DNA from: JAAEQG01 sp023133475
Lineage (GTDB): Bacteria > Planctomycetota > Phycisphaerae > UBA1845
Direction: 5' to 3'
Length of the DNA: 13,651 nt
Assembly: GCA_030631415.1 (NCBI GenBank)
Contig: DAOVLE010000146.1
Location: 1 to 13,651 of the forward strand
Part shown: positions 1-7,174 of the stretch, one piece after another
How the letters are laid out: each line of letters opens with the position of its first letter
Position numbering within the stretch: the first letter of the stretch is position 1
Translations under genes and position numbers: made by a program
The notes under the pieces: generated by a model
What the model was told of the DNA's origin: nothing
The model's input: only the letters and a program-made list of their open reading frames with translations
Databases searched by the model: none

Positions 1-2
1 GC

Positions 3-869
3 GGCGGCGGCGGGATGTACAACGACTGCCACAGCAGCCCGACGGTGACCAACTGCACCTTTAGCGGAAACTCAGCCGGCGGCGGCGGCGGGATGTACAA
101 CTCCTACTTCAGCAGCCCGACGGTGACCAACTGCACCTTCAGCGGAAACTCAGCCGATCTCTACAGCGGCGGCGGGATGTGCAACTGGGATTACAGCCAC
201 CCGACGGTGACCAACTGCACCTTCAGCGGAAACTCAGCCTACAACTTCGGCGGCGGGATGTGCAACGTCCGCAGCTGCCCGACGGTGACCAACTGCACCT
301 TCAGTGGAAACTCAGCCAACCTCTACAGCGGCGGCGGGATGTACAACTACTACGAAAGTAGCCCGACGGTGACCAACTGCATCCTGTGGGGCAACGTACC
401 AAACGAGATTCACGAGATTAATTACAGTGAGGCCACAGTGACATATTCAGATGTCCAGGGCGGCTGGCTGGGTGATGGCAACATCTCCGTTGATCCGCTT
501 TTTGTCGACGCCGACGGGCTGGACGGGATTGCGGGCACCATGGACGATGATCTGCGACTCTCGACCGGCTCGCCCTGCATCGACGGGGGCGATCCAAGCT
601 TCGTACCCGAGCCGGGTGAGACCGACCTCGACGGCCACGCACGGGTGCTGTGCGGTCGTGTAGACATGGGGGCCTACGAATTCGGCATCGGTGACTACAA
701 CTGCGATCGTGTCGTTGATCTTTGGGACTTCTCGAACTGGGCTGACTGCATGACCGGCCCGGACGCCGGACCTTACGACGCAGGCTGCGAAGCGTTCGAT
801 TTCGAGTTCGACGGGGATGTGGACCTTGAGGACTTCGGTACGTTCCAGGAGGCCTTTGACACCCCGTAG
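3..869 (+). CDS. Secreted parallel beta-helix repeat protein with dockerin-like C-terminus (5' end outside the window)
   Basis: The frame is open to the left edge and already inside the repeat (Gly-rich run, then Met at 15), so the true start lies upstream. Taking the Met at 15 as residue 1, residues 1-130 hold five units of 26-28 residues. Each has the core PTVTNCTFSGNSA followed by a Gly-rich turn and MYN or MCN; they begin at bases 15, 93, 177, 258 and 339. This is the rung pattern of right-handed parallel beta-helix proteins, with Asn and Cys ladders. A cap region ends in MGAYEF (about residue 220), common in such secreted proteins. Residues 226-284 carry two Asp-rich loops (DYNCDRVVDLWDF and DFEFDGDVDLEDF) resembling dockerin calcium-binding loops. 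It is probably exported; the signal peptide would lie outside the window. Substrate or role is unknown: polysaccharide binding or cleavage is possible but no catalytic residues are identifiable. The next gene (ffh) is convergent. Confidence 0.85.
   Translation, partial: GGGGMYNDCHSSPTVTNCTFSGNSAGGGGGMYNSYFSSPTVTNCTFSGNSADLYSGGGMCNWDYSHPTVTNCTFSGNSAYNFGGGMCNVRSCPTVTNCTFSGNSANLYSGGGMYNYYESSPTVTNCILWGNVPNEIHEINYSEATVTYSDVQGGWLGDGNISVDPLFVDADGLDGIAGTMDDDLRLSTGSPCIDGGDPSFVPEPGETDLDGHARVLCGRVDMGAYEFGIGDYNCDRVVDLWDFSNWADCMTGPDAGPYDAGCEAFDFEFDGDVDLEDFGTFQEAFDTP
15..395 (+). repeat. Tandem in-frame coding repeat, five units of about 81 bp
   Basis: Five units start at 15, 93, 177, 258 and 339. The block encoding PTVTNCTFSGNSA is almost identical at the DNA level in units 1-4, including synonymous positions, while the MYN-x-x-x linker and Gly-rich turn vary in length and sequence. 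Unit 5 diverges after PTVTNC. Nucleotide identity well beyond what the protein requires points to recent duplication or gene conversion among units. Confidence 0.85.
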
Positions 870-873
870 CCTC

Positions 874-914
874 GTAGGGTGGGTGGAACCTCGCGGAGCG
901 AGGTGGAACCCACC
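874..914 (+). repeat. Long REP-like unit (41 nt), left arm of inverted pair 1
   Basis: GTAG foot (874-877), outer stem GGTGGGT/ACCCACC (878-884 with 908-914), inner stem CCTCGC/GCGAGG (889-894 with 898-903) and loop GGA. The identical 41-mer occurs on the opposite strand at 8660-8700. It lies in the convergent gap between the beta-helix gene and ffh. The structure matches REP elements (GTAG plus hairpin); assignment to that family is inference. Confidence 0.85.
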
Positions 915-923
915 AACCGGTGC

Positions 924-964
924 GGTGGGTTGCGCTTCGCTCCGCGAAGCTCCACCCACCCTAC
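924..964 (-). repeat. Long REP-like unit (41 nt), right arm of inverted pair 1
   Basis: Read on the minus strand: GTAG foot, outer stem GGTGGGT/ACCCACC, inner stem CTTCGC/GCGAAG (7 bp including the flanking G-C) and loop GGA. It is separated by 9 nt from the left arm, so the two could fold into one long hairpin. Compared with 874-914, one inner base pair changed from C-G to T-A on both sides, which is a compensatory change. Confidence 0.85.
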
Positions 965-985
965 AAGAAGCCGCACTGATTCAGC

Positions 986-1008
986 AAAGAAGGCGGGTGG
1001 AACCCGCC
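986..1008 (-). terminator. Possible intrinsic terminator of ffh, built from the REP-like hairpin
   Basis: On the minus strand the GC-rich 7-bp stem (992-1008) lies just past the ffh stop codon and is followed by TTCTTT. This resembles a weak Rho-independent terminator, although the T-run is interrupted. The role is inferred. Confidence 0.35.
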
Positions 1009-1012
1009 CTAC
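992..1012 (-). repeat. Short REP-like unit (21 nt), unpaired, next to the ffh stop codon
   Basis: Minus strand: GTAG foot, then a 7-bp stem GGCGGGT/ACCCGCC with loop TCC. It is the same as the units at 2598-2618, 5621-5641, 5657-5677 and 12208-12228. It begins 15 bases past the ffh stop codon. Confidence 0.85.
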
Positions 1013-1027
1013 AGCCTCTTGCTTGCC

Positions 1028-2461
1028 CTAGCGACGTTTGCGACCTTTGCGGCGGTCCTTTTTGGATGCTGGGCGTTGGCGAGCCTTGGTCGAAGACTTG
1101 AACTTGGGCATCTCCCCCCCGCCGGCAGCCATCTGCGAGAGCTTGGTCCCGAACTTCATCCGCTCGAGCATGGACATGCCCGACATGGCTTTCATGGCGT
1201 CACGCATCTGGTTGAATGATTTTACCAGACCGCTGACATCCTGTGGTTCAGTTCCGCTCCCCCTGGCGATACGCCGCCGCCGGGAGGCATCGATGACACT
1301 CGGGCTCTTACGCTCCTTGGCGGTCATGGAGAGGATGATGGCTTCGTACTGCCCCAACTCGCCGTCGTCGATCTCCATCTCGCCGACCTGACTTCCCATG
1401 CCGGGAATCTTCTTGAGCAGCTCCTTCATCGACCCCATCTTCTTCATTTTGCGAAGGTGGCCTAGGAAATCGTCCAGGGTCATTCGCCCCTTGGCCATCT
1501 TGGCTTCGAGCTTGGCGGATTCCTCCTTGTCGAACTGCTTCTGAGCCTGCTCGATGAGGCTTAGCATGTCGCCCATGCCCAGGATTCGCCCGGCGATGCG
1601 GTCGGGATGGAATGGTTCGAGTGCGTCGAGCTTCTCGCCCACACCCATGAACTTGATGGGTTTTCCGGTGATCTTTTTGACCGACAGGGCGGCTCCACCG
1701 CGGGTGTCGCTGTCGAACTTGGTGAGAATGCACCCGTCGAGTTCGAGCCGCTCATTGAAAGCTTTGGCGGTGGCTACGGCGTCCTGCCCGGTCATGGCGT
1801 CGAGCACCAGGTAAATCTGATGCGGGGTGGTCACCTGGGCGACCTTCGCCACTTCCGCCATCATCTCCTCGTCGATGGCCAATCGCCCGGCGGTGTCGAT
1901 GATCACCACGTCGCGGTCGGTCTTGCGGGCCTCTTTGATCCCGTTGCGGCAGACCTTGACCACGTTGAGGTGCCCCCGCTCAGTGTACACCGAAGCCCCG
2001 ATCTGTTGCCCGATAACCTCGAGCTGGTCGATGGCTGCTGGACGCTTCAAGTCAGCAGCCACCAACAGCGGGCGTTTGGCCCGCTCCATAATTATCTTGG
2101 CCAGCTTGCCGCAGGTGGTGGTCTTGCCCGAGCCTTGCAAACCAGCCAGAAGTAGAATGGTTGGGCCTGGCGAGGCGAATGGGATGCGCGGGTCCACAGG
2201 CCCCATAAGTCTGACCAGTTCGTCATGAACGATTTTGATCATGAGCTGGTCCGGCTTGAGGGTCTTGATGACTTCCTCGCCGAGGGCTTTTTGTTGCACG
2301 TCGTTGCAGAACTCTTTGACCACATCGACATGCACGTCGGCTTCGAGCAGGGCGGTGCGCACCAGTCGCATGGCTTCTGCCACGTTTGCCTCGCTGATCC
2401 GCCCGACACCACGCAGGCCTCGGAAAATATTGTTGAACCGTTCGCTGAGCGTATCAAACAT
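1028..2461 (-). CDS. ffh: Signal recognition particle GTPase Ffh (SRP54)
   Basis: Ffh binds signal sequences emerging from the ribosome together with 4.5S/6S RNA and docks with FtsY to deliver membrane and secreted proteins to SecYEG. The 477-residue product has all expected parts. The N domain is about residues 1-90. The GTPase domain has P-loop GLQGSGKT (107-114), DTAGR (189-193), TKFD for GTP specificity (247-250; usually TKLD) and RGGAALS (254-260). A Met-rich M domain (about 300-440) carries the RNA-binding RRRRIARGSGT stretch (394-404). The tail is highly basic (about 455-477: KSSTKARQRPASKKDRRKGR) and longer than a minimal Ffh, possibly aiding RNA or ribosome contact. The ATG at 2459-2461 is preceded by AGGGA at 8 nt spacing. 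rpsP, trmD and rimM, often found downstream of ffh, are absent here; the gene stands alone, convergent with the beta-helix gene. Confidence 0.97.
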   Translation of the reverse strand: MFDTLSERFNNIFRGLRGVGRISEANVAEAMRLVRTALLEADVHVDVVKEFCNDVQQKALGEEVIKTLKPDQLMIKIVHDELVRLMGPVDPRIPFASPGPTILLLAGLQGSGKTTTCGKLAKIIMERAKRPLLVAADLKRPAAIDQLEVIGQQIGASVYTERGHLNVVKVCRNGIKEARKTDRDVVIIDTAGRLAIDEEMMAEVAKVAQVTTPHQIYLVLDAMTGQDAVATAKAFNERLELDGCILTKFDSDTRGGAALSVKKITGKPIKFMGVGEKLDALEPFHPDRIAGRILGMGDMLSLIEQAQKQFDKEESAKLEAKMAKGRMTLDDFLGHLRKMKKMGSMKELLKKIPGMGSQVGEMEIDDGELGQYEAIILSMTAKERKSPSVIDASRRRRIARGSGTEPQDVSGLVKSFNQMRDAMKAMSGMSMLERMKFGTKLSQMAAGGGEMPKFKSSTKARQRPASKKDRRKGRKRR

Positions 2462-2502
2462 CGCAGGGGTCCCTATGCGCTATTACTGTTTCTCACGCAA
2501 TT

Positions 2503-2523
2503 GTAGGGCGGGTTTTACCCGCC
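2503..2523 (+). repeat. Short REP-like unit, left arm of inverted pair 2 (loop variant)
   Basis: GTAG foot and stem GGCGGGT/ACCCGCC as in the other short units, but with loop TTT instead of TCC. The only differences from the other five short copies lie in the loop. Confidence 0.85.
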
Positions 2524-2597
2524 TTCCCGTCTACACAATCGGAGCATAACTTTACCGCCTGAGACTCACCGGGGTCAACCGATTGGGCAGAGGAAAA

Positions 2598-2618
2598 GGC
2601 GGGTGGAACCCGCCCTAC
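2598..2618 (-). repeat. Short REP-like unit, right arm of inverted pair 2
   Basis: Minus-strand copy with GTAG foot, stem GGCGGGT/ACCCGCC and loop TCC. It lies 74 bases from the left arm, in the divergent gap upstream of ffh. Confidence 0.85.
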
Positions 2619-2831
2619 TGGTCGTTGTCAGCCAGATTGTTGCAGAATGGTGGCGCAGGGCGGCCACGCCAACCCCTCCCCTACAACAGCGACGGAGTGG
2701 CCCCACCCGCCAATTAACCCCCGTTAGATGGGCTGATAGAGGGGATTACCCAAAAAATCAGCACTGGTACGCCACCTGAAGGGTAGTTTTACCCTGGCTG
2801 GAGAGAAAGAGGGTATTCGTAAAACCGGGGC

Positions 2832-2861
2832 TTGTATATGCACGCTGATTTTGGCTATAAT
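2832..2861 (+). promoter_or_regulatory. Candidate sigma-70-type promoter for the secreted EF-hand protein gene
   Basis: A perfect -10 hexamer TATAAT (2856-2861) lies 18 bases after TTGTAT (2832-2837), a weak -35 match. Transcription would begin near 2868. That excludes the upstream TTG at 2832 as a start codon and favours the ATG at 2937. Based on consensus matching only. Confidence 0.4.
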
Positions 2862-2936
2862 ACGGTTGGTTGCCGGGGGAGGGGCCCGGCAAGAGTTAAT
2901 GCGCATTTCCCAGGTTTGGTCGCGCAGGCAATATCC

Positions 2937-4574
2937 ATGTGCTGCTTAGCTACACAACTGATTGCACTATGCGCCGGCGTGAGCACGGCGGGGGCGTCTG
3001 AATCCCGGGACATTTACCCGGCTCAGGTCTTCCCCCAGGCGGTGATAATAGGGGCGGCGAAGGTATTCACCGACGATACTGAAACAGAGGTGATCCGGCG
3101 GACCGATCCGTGTGGGTCAAATGCGTTCTGTGAGCCAGACCCCATACCTGTCAATACGATTTTCCCCGACTTGCGAAGCGCTAAGGTGGGTCGTTGGCTA
3201 CCAAGCGATGCAGCCCTGGACGTTCACACCGGGAAGTATGACCATATGGGAGGATTCTTGCGGGTAATCCTGGTGTTCGAGGGGTTGCTCAACCCTCCAG
3301 GGCCGATGATCAGTCCCTATAATCCGCGACGTTACGGCAACAGCCCACTCTTTGGCTTCGTTGAGTTTGACATAGACACCAACGGCGACTCCGGCGGCAA
3401 CATCAATGCGCCTCTGATCCGGTACAACGGGAACGTGGCCCGGTTTGGCGGGATGCCTGTGGGCGAGGTGTTCGTTGACCGCATCAGTACCGATGGTCGC
3501 GATCCGGACGATCAGTACGATACTTACCCGTGGATCGACCGTAGCGGTGGCGATTTTGAGTTGCAGTTCAGCGGGGACAACATTACCCGAATCGATCATA
3601 TCCGCGGCAACGACGATTCCACGTTTGAAACCGAGGAAGTGTGGGACGTTCACGGCAGATTCTTCCGCCGCGCCCAAGGTTATGATGTTTGTGCCGGAGG
3701 GTCTTACGAGCCGGAGGTTACGGTGCGCTTTGCCCATCGTGTGCCGACGGATGTTTCGACTGCCGGCTTGTCCACCAACGGGGTGGCGGCTTACCGGGAT
3801 GATCCCGTGGAACTCTCTGCCGAAGACGGCTCCACGGTGGTGACGTTCATCTACCCGCTGACCAATGCGGACTATGCGTCGGCCAACGCCGTATCCGTTG
3901 AAACAATGGACGCCTATGACTTCAACGCGAACTCCATTTTGGAGGGGGCGGAGTTCCTGAGTATCGGCGCCATGCTGGAATTGTGCCCGACGTCTTATGA
4001 GTATTGGGGCCTGATTGAGCCTTGGCTCGCGCAAGAGGCGGAGGATTACCTTCAGCCGGAGCACTGGCGCATGACGATGCTATTTGGCACCGCCCGCTCG
4101 CGCTCCGTAATCGGAGAGGGGAACTACATCTGGTCGGACATTTTCCCCAATGTTTTTCCCGGTGACTTCAACGGGGACGGATTCAAGAGCAACTCGGACG
4201 CGAATCTGGTGGCGGAGTTCATTGACCAGTTCGACGGGGACCCGGCTTACGATATCGACAGCAACGGCACTAATGGCGAGATCGAGTTGGCGAATTTCGG
4301 GGTGTGGTTCAGCATCTACGACGTGAACTACGATGGGTTTGTGGATGCTTATGATCTGGATTATTCGTGGCAGTCGTTGGGGGATTATGACAACGACGGC
4401 GATGTCGATCTGCGCGATTTCCAGGCTTTTCAGGTTTGTCTGCCTGCTTTGCAAGAGGATACCACCGCGGACAAATTGTTGATATTGTGCCTTGACGCGT
4501 TCGACTCTAATGGCGATAATGAAGTGACACTGGCAGATTTGGAGGCGTTCGACGGCGAATTGGGGGGGCCGTGA
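2937..4574 (+). CDS. Secreted protein of unknown function with five dockerin/EF-hand-like calcium loops
   Basis: 545 residues from the ATG at 2937, chosen because a hydrophobic export-like segment follows directly (CCLATQLIALCAGVSTAGA, likely cleavage near ASES) and because the candidate promoter lies upstream. The ribosome site is weak (AGG, 8 nt away) and the n-region lacks a basic residue, so the start is uncertain; an upstream TTG at 2916 would be an alternative. The central 350 residues are Asp-, Tyr- and Gly-rich, soluble-looking, and match no family I recognise. The C-terminal part has Asp-rich loops starting near residues 410 (DFNGDGFKSNSD), 439 (DIDSNGTNGEIE), 462 (DVNYDGFVDAYD), 483 (DYDNDGDVDLRD) and 523 (DSNGDNEVTLAD). 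These resemble dockerin and EF-hand calcium sites. It is probably periplasmic or extracellular. The prepilin-like gene follows after 25 bases, suggesting one transcript. Confidence 0.75.
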   Translation: MCCLATQLIALCAGVSTAGASESRDIYPAQVFPQAVIIGAAKVFTDDTETEVIRRTDPCGSNAFCEPDPIPVNTIFPDLRSAKVGRWLPSDAALDVHTGKYDHMGGFLRVILVFEGLLNPPGPMISPYNPRRYGNSPLFGFVEFDIDTNGDSGGNINAPLIRYNGNVARFGGMPVGEVFVDRISTDGRDPDDQYDTYPWIDRSGGDFELQFSGDNITRIDHIRGNDDSTFETEEVWDVHGRFFRRAQGYDVCAGGSYEPEVTVRFAHRVPTDVSTAGLSTNGVAAYRDDPVELSAEDGSTVVTFIYPLTNADYASANAVSVETMDAYDFNANSILEGAEFLSIGAMLELCPTSYEYWGLIEPWLAQEAEDYLQPEHWRMTMLFGTARSRSVIGEGNYIWSDIFPNVFPGDFNGDGFKSNSDANLVAEFIDQFDGDPAYDIDSNGTNGEIELANFGVWFSIYDVNYDGFVDAYDLDYSWQSLGDYDNDGDVDLRDFQAFQVCLPALQEDTTADKLLILCLDAFDSNGDNEVTLADLEAFDGELGGP

Positions 4575-4599
4575 TTCGGCCAGGAGCGGAAGGGACATA

Positions 4600-5448
4600 A
4601 TGCAGAGCGACAGCCATCGAGGCCGAGCAACCGTTCTGGTGACTTGGTGTCACCAGCGGGGGGGGAGGGCTTTTACGCTGATCGAGCTGCTGGTGACCGT
4701 GGGTATCATTGCGCTGTTGCTGGCTATTCTGGTGCCGACGTTTGCGTCCGTTCGCCAACAAGCCAAGTCTCTTTTGTGCATGAACAGCATGAGGGCGGTG
4801 GCGTTCAGCTTCCGCCTCTTTGCCGACCCGCATACATTCCCGGACCGTGGGCAGAGCGATGTGCTCTATGCCCCAAGATTCGATGCGTGCGATTTTCAGG
4901 AAAGCTTGTACAAGGTCAGTGAATTCTGGCCAACAGACAGTGAACTGGGATTTGGAAGGCGGCCCTACCGTACCGGGCAGGATCCGATCCTTTGCAGCGC
5001 GGTGCCCCTTGGTTTGGAAGCCGAATCAGGCAAGGTGCTGGAGGATGCAGTCACTCCCCCGTGGTTGGTCAGTTACGCGATGAACCGGCGATTGCTGTGG
5101 GCCCCTTACTTGGCGGTCGGCGGGCATTACGAGTTTCAGTGGGTAAAGCGTGTTACCATCGGCGAGCGGATTCTGGACCACCCCAATGTCCCGTTGATGT
5201 TCGACGTGGATGCCGAAGCGGCTTACGAGAAGCAGGGGGCAAAAGGCCCGTTTTTCTCTGCCCCGCCCGGGAAAACGCCCAGTTATTATGATGGCCCTTC
5301 AGGTCATCCTGCCCCTTTCTGGTTCCCCGCCAAGCGACACCGCGGCAAGATGATGATCTGCTTTGTCGGTGGTCATGTCGTTGCCACCGCCGACCCGCTT
5401 TCCAACCCCGCCTGCGATTGGGAATACCACCCTCCCCTGGATCCCTAA
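4600..5448 (+). CDS. Prepilin-like (type II secretion pseudopilin-like) protein
   Basis: 282 residues; ATG at 4600 with GGAAGGGA at 4 nt spacing. After a 24-residue leader comes the type IV prepilin signature RA|FTLIELLVTVGIIALLLAI: Phe at +1, Glu at +5 and a hydrophobic helix that would anchor the protein in the inner membrane and pack in a pilus or pseudopilus after PilD-type cleavage and methylation. The residue before the cleavage point is Ala instead of the usual Gly. The rest matches the large planctomycete family of prepilin-like proteins with a C-terminal H-x9-DG motif; here it reads H-x9-GG (RHRGKMMICFVGGHV), so the Asp is replaced. It starts 25 bases after the secreted EF-hand gene, with which it probably shares a transcript. 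Whether it forms a filament or serves secretion cannot be told from the sequence. Confidence 0.85.
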   Translation: MQSDSHRGRATVLVTWCHQRGGRAFTLIELLVTVGIIALLLAILVPTFASVRQQAKSLLCMNSMRAVAFSFRLFADPHTFPDRGQSDVLYAPRFDACDFQESLYKVSEFWPTDSELGFGRRPYRTGQDPILCSAVPLGLEAESGKVLEDAVTPPWLVSYAMNRRLLWAPYLAVGGHYEFQWVKRVTIGERILDHPNVPLMFDVDAEAAYEKQGAKGPFFSAPPGKTPSYYDGPSGHPAPFWFPAKRHRGKMMICFVGGHVVATADPLSNPACDWEYHPPLDP

Positions 5449-5466
5449 CCGGGATGATCCACGGCG

Positions 5467-5503
<37 letters not shown>

Positions 5504-5544
5504 GGGGAGGGGAGACATTGTCGTCGGGTGCACTCCCTTCCTTC

Positions 5545-5573
5545 TTCTCTGCGTTCTCTGCGTCTCTGCGTTC
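5545..5573 (+). repeat. 9-bp tandem array (TTCTCTGCG)n
   Basis: TTCTCTGCG occurs twice in a row, then TCTCTGCG, then a partial unit. It is noncoding and has no evident function. Confidence 0.8.
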
Positions 5574-5620
5574 ATAAAAAATGGAACGTGGAAAACTGAG
5601 AAAACGGCGTAATCACAGTT

Positions 5621-5641
5621 GTAGGGCGGGTTCCACCCGCC
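5621..5641 (+). repeat. Short REP-like unit, left arm of inverted pair 3
   Basis: GTAG foot, stem GGCGGGT/ACCCGCC, loop TCC. It is a perfect 21-bp inverted match to 5657-5677, separated by 15 bases, so the pair can form a long perfect hairpin or cruciform. Confidence 0.9.
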
Positions 5642-5656
5642 GTGTCATGCCAAGAA

Positions 5657-5677
5657 GGCGGGTGGAACCCGCCCTAC
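5657..5677 (-). repeat. Short REP-like unit, right arm of inverted pair 3
   Basis: Exact reverse complement of 5621-5641. It ends 15 bases before the kinase start codon, where a folded pair could influence transcription or translation of the kinase operon (inference). Confidence 0.9.
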
Positions 5678-5692
5678 CATTTTCATGGTGCA

Positions 5693-7174
5693 ATGAGCTT
5701 ACACGGGAAATTCCGGTTCCTGCTGACGGTCTTTGGCCTTTCGGTCGTAGCCAATGTGTGCGTGAGCGTCTGGTGCATCCAGATTTACATGGGCGAAGCC
5801 AAGGAACGGTTTACCGTAGTCATGGACGCCACCCGCGACACCGAACAAATTCGCGGTTTATTGGGCAGCTTGGCTGAGGAATTGCGTGATCGGGGGGCGC
5901 GGCAAGACCGGCTCGAGGACACACGCTACAGCAACCTTTGCCGGACGATCGCCAACCGGATCGCCAACCTGCCGGTCGAGCAGGAAGACGTCGAGATGTC
6001 TGAACTCAAGGGCCGACTGGTGGAACTGAGTTCGATGCTGTCCGGTGCCGGCATCGAGTATGTGGAATTGCTCAATACTCAGCGGCGTGAGCAGGCCCGG
6101 GCTCTGCTGAACGACGAAATCGTTCCCGACTACATCAAGCCCATGCACCGCGTGTTGGCTGACTTTGCTCGGCATAGTGACGTCGCCCTGACCCAGACAG
6201 TTGCGGACGTAGCCGGCAAGGAGGCTTCGGTGACCGCCATCCTGAGCATCAACGCGGTGGTGGCGTTCCTGCTGGCGGCAGGTGGCGTGCATCTGGTCCG
6301 CAACTGGGTGCTCAAGCCGGTGGATGCCCTGAAGGTTGCGGCAGAGGTGCACGCCTCCGGCGATTTGCGATATCGCATACCACACCATTCGGACGATGAA
6401 CTGGGCACGCTTTCGCGGGCGGTGAATCAAATGGCGGACTCGCTGATCGAGATACAGGAGCGGATGGTTCAACAAGAGCGGATGGCTGCCATTGGCGAAG
6501 TGGCGTCCACCGTCGCGCATAACATTCGCAACCCGTTGGCGGGCATCCGGGCGTTGGCTCAGGCTTCGTTCATGGAATTGCCCGAGGACTGCGACAGCCA
6601 CGCCCGGCAAGAGCAGATGATCAAAACGGTGGATTCCTTGAGCCGCTGGCTTAGGGAACTGCTGATGGTCAGTCGCCCGATCGACCTGGAGCGTAAGCCG
6701 GTGGCGGTCAGTGAGATCGTACAGCGGGTGATGTCGGTGATGCAGCCGGACGCCGGGCGTCGGGGCATCCGTCTGGAGTTTGCCCAGCCCGGCAACGGAT
6801 ATCGCGCGGACGTTGATGCCCCGCGTATCGAGCAGGCCCTGCTGGCGGTGGTGGATAATGCCGTTGAAGCTTCCCCGGCTGACTCGGTGGTAAGCATCGA
6901 GGCCTCTCGGCAGGGGGACAGGCCGCGGTGGGTCGAGTTGCGGGTGGAGGATTCGGGGCCTGGATTTGCACCGGAGGTGCTCGAACGGATCGCCACGCCC
7001 TATTTCAGCACCAAACCGGGCGGTACGGGGATCGGTTTGCATCTGGCCCGGCGAATCTTGCAGGCCCATGGCGGAGCGTTGGAGTTTCGCAATAATGCCC
7101 GGGGAGGGGCGGCGGTGACTTTGCGTCTTCCGGCTGCACATGATTCAAGCGAAGGGACCGTAGGTTGTGGCTAA
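5693..7174 (+). CDS. Membrane sensor histidine kinase (NtrB/ZraS-like) of a two-component pair
   Basis: 493 residues. TM1 (about 7-30) and TM2 (about 183-205) enclose a periplasmic, largely helical sensor of about 150 residues. A HAMP linker follows (about 203-256), then the HisKA helix with phospho-acceptor His276 in AHNIRNPLAGI. The ATPase domain has the N-box DNAVEA (Asn389), G1 DSGPGF (420-425) and the G2 region STKPGGTGIGLHLA. It should autophosphorylate and pass phosphate to the NtrC-type regulator whose gene overlaps its 3' end by 8 bases. The residue after the His is Asn, where most kinases have Glu or Asp. The start is the ATG at 5693: the frame stays open back to a GTG at 5642, but that stretch is merely a translated REP-like repeat (GGWNPPYHF). 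No strong Shine-Dalgarno sequence is visible. The signal it senses is unknown. Confidence 0.93.
   Translation: MSLHGKFRFLLTVFGLSVVANVCVSVWCIQIYMGEAKERFTVVMDATRDTEQIRGLLGSLAEELRDRGARQDRLEDTRYSNLCRTIANRIANLPVEQEDVEMSELKGRLVELSSMLSGAGIEYVELLNTQRREQARALLNDEIVPDYIKPMHRVLADFARHSDVALTQTVADVAGKEASVTAILSINAVVAFLLAAGGVHLVRNWVLKPVDALKVAAEVHASGDLRYRIPHHSDDELGTLSRAVNQMADSLIEIQERMVQQERMAAIGEVASTVAHNIRNPLAGIRALAQASFMELPEDCDSHARQEQMIKTVDSLSRWLRELLMVSRPIDLERKPVAVSEIVQRVMSVMQPDAGRRGIRLEFAQPGNGYRADVDAPRIEQALLAVVDNAVEASPADSVVSIEASRQGDRPRWVELRVEDSGPGFAPEVLERIATPYFSTKPGGTGIGLHLARRILQAHGGALEFRNNARGGAAVTLRLPAAHDSSEGTVGCG

Larger units (their letters stand above)
2462..2936. other. Divergent intergenic region between ffh and the secreted EF-hand protein
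   Basis: About 475 bases with no convincing gene. It holds an inverted pair of short REP-like units (2503-2523 and 2598-2618), a small perfect hairpin GGGTA/TACCC with loop GTTT (2781-2794) that could be an operator or a chance palindrome, and a promoter-like sequence (2832-2861). I see no structured RNA gene. The frame of the downstream gene stays open back to a TTG at 2832, but that part lacks protein-like sequence. Confidence 0.6.

Noticed and set aside
2899..2949. Short ATG frame (16 codons, basic N-terminus MRISQVWSRR) just before the secreted EF-hand gene
   Set aside because: It could give the missing basic n-region of the signal peptide if a frameshift were present, but it ends in TAG and there is no independent evidence of an error.
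3198..4064. Minus-strand open frame (288 codons) inside the secreted EF-hand protein gene
   Set aside because: Antisense to a longer frame with a signal-like start and calcium loops; no ribosome site or motif.
5642..5692. N-terminal extension of the histidine kinase from a GTG
   Set aside because: The extra residues are a translation of the REP-like repeat (GGWNPPYHF), and the first membrane helix follows the ATG at 5693.
5858..7141. Long minus-strand open frame (427 codons) opposite the histidine kinase
   Set aside because: The kinase motifs on the plus strand are unambiguous; the antisense product has no recognisable domain.
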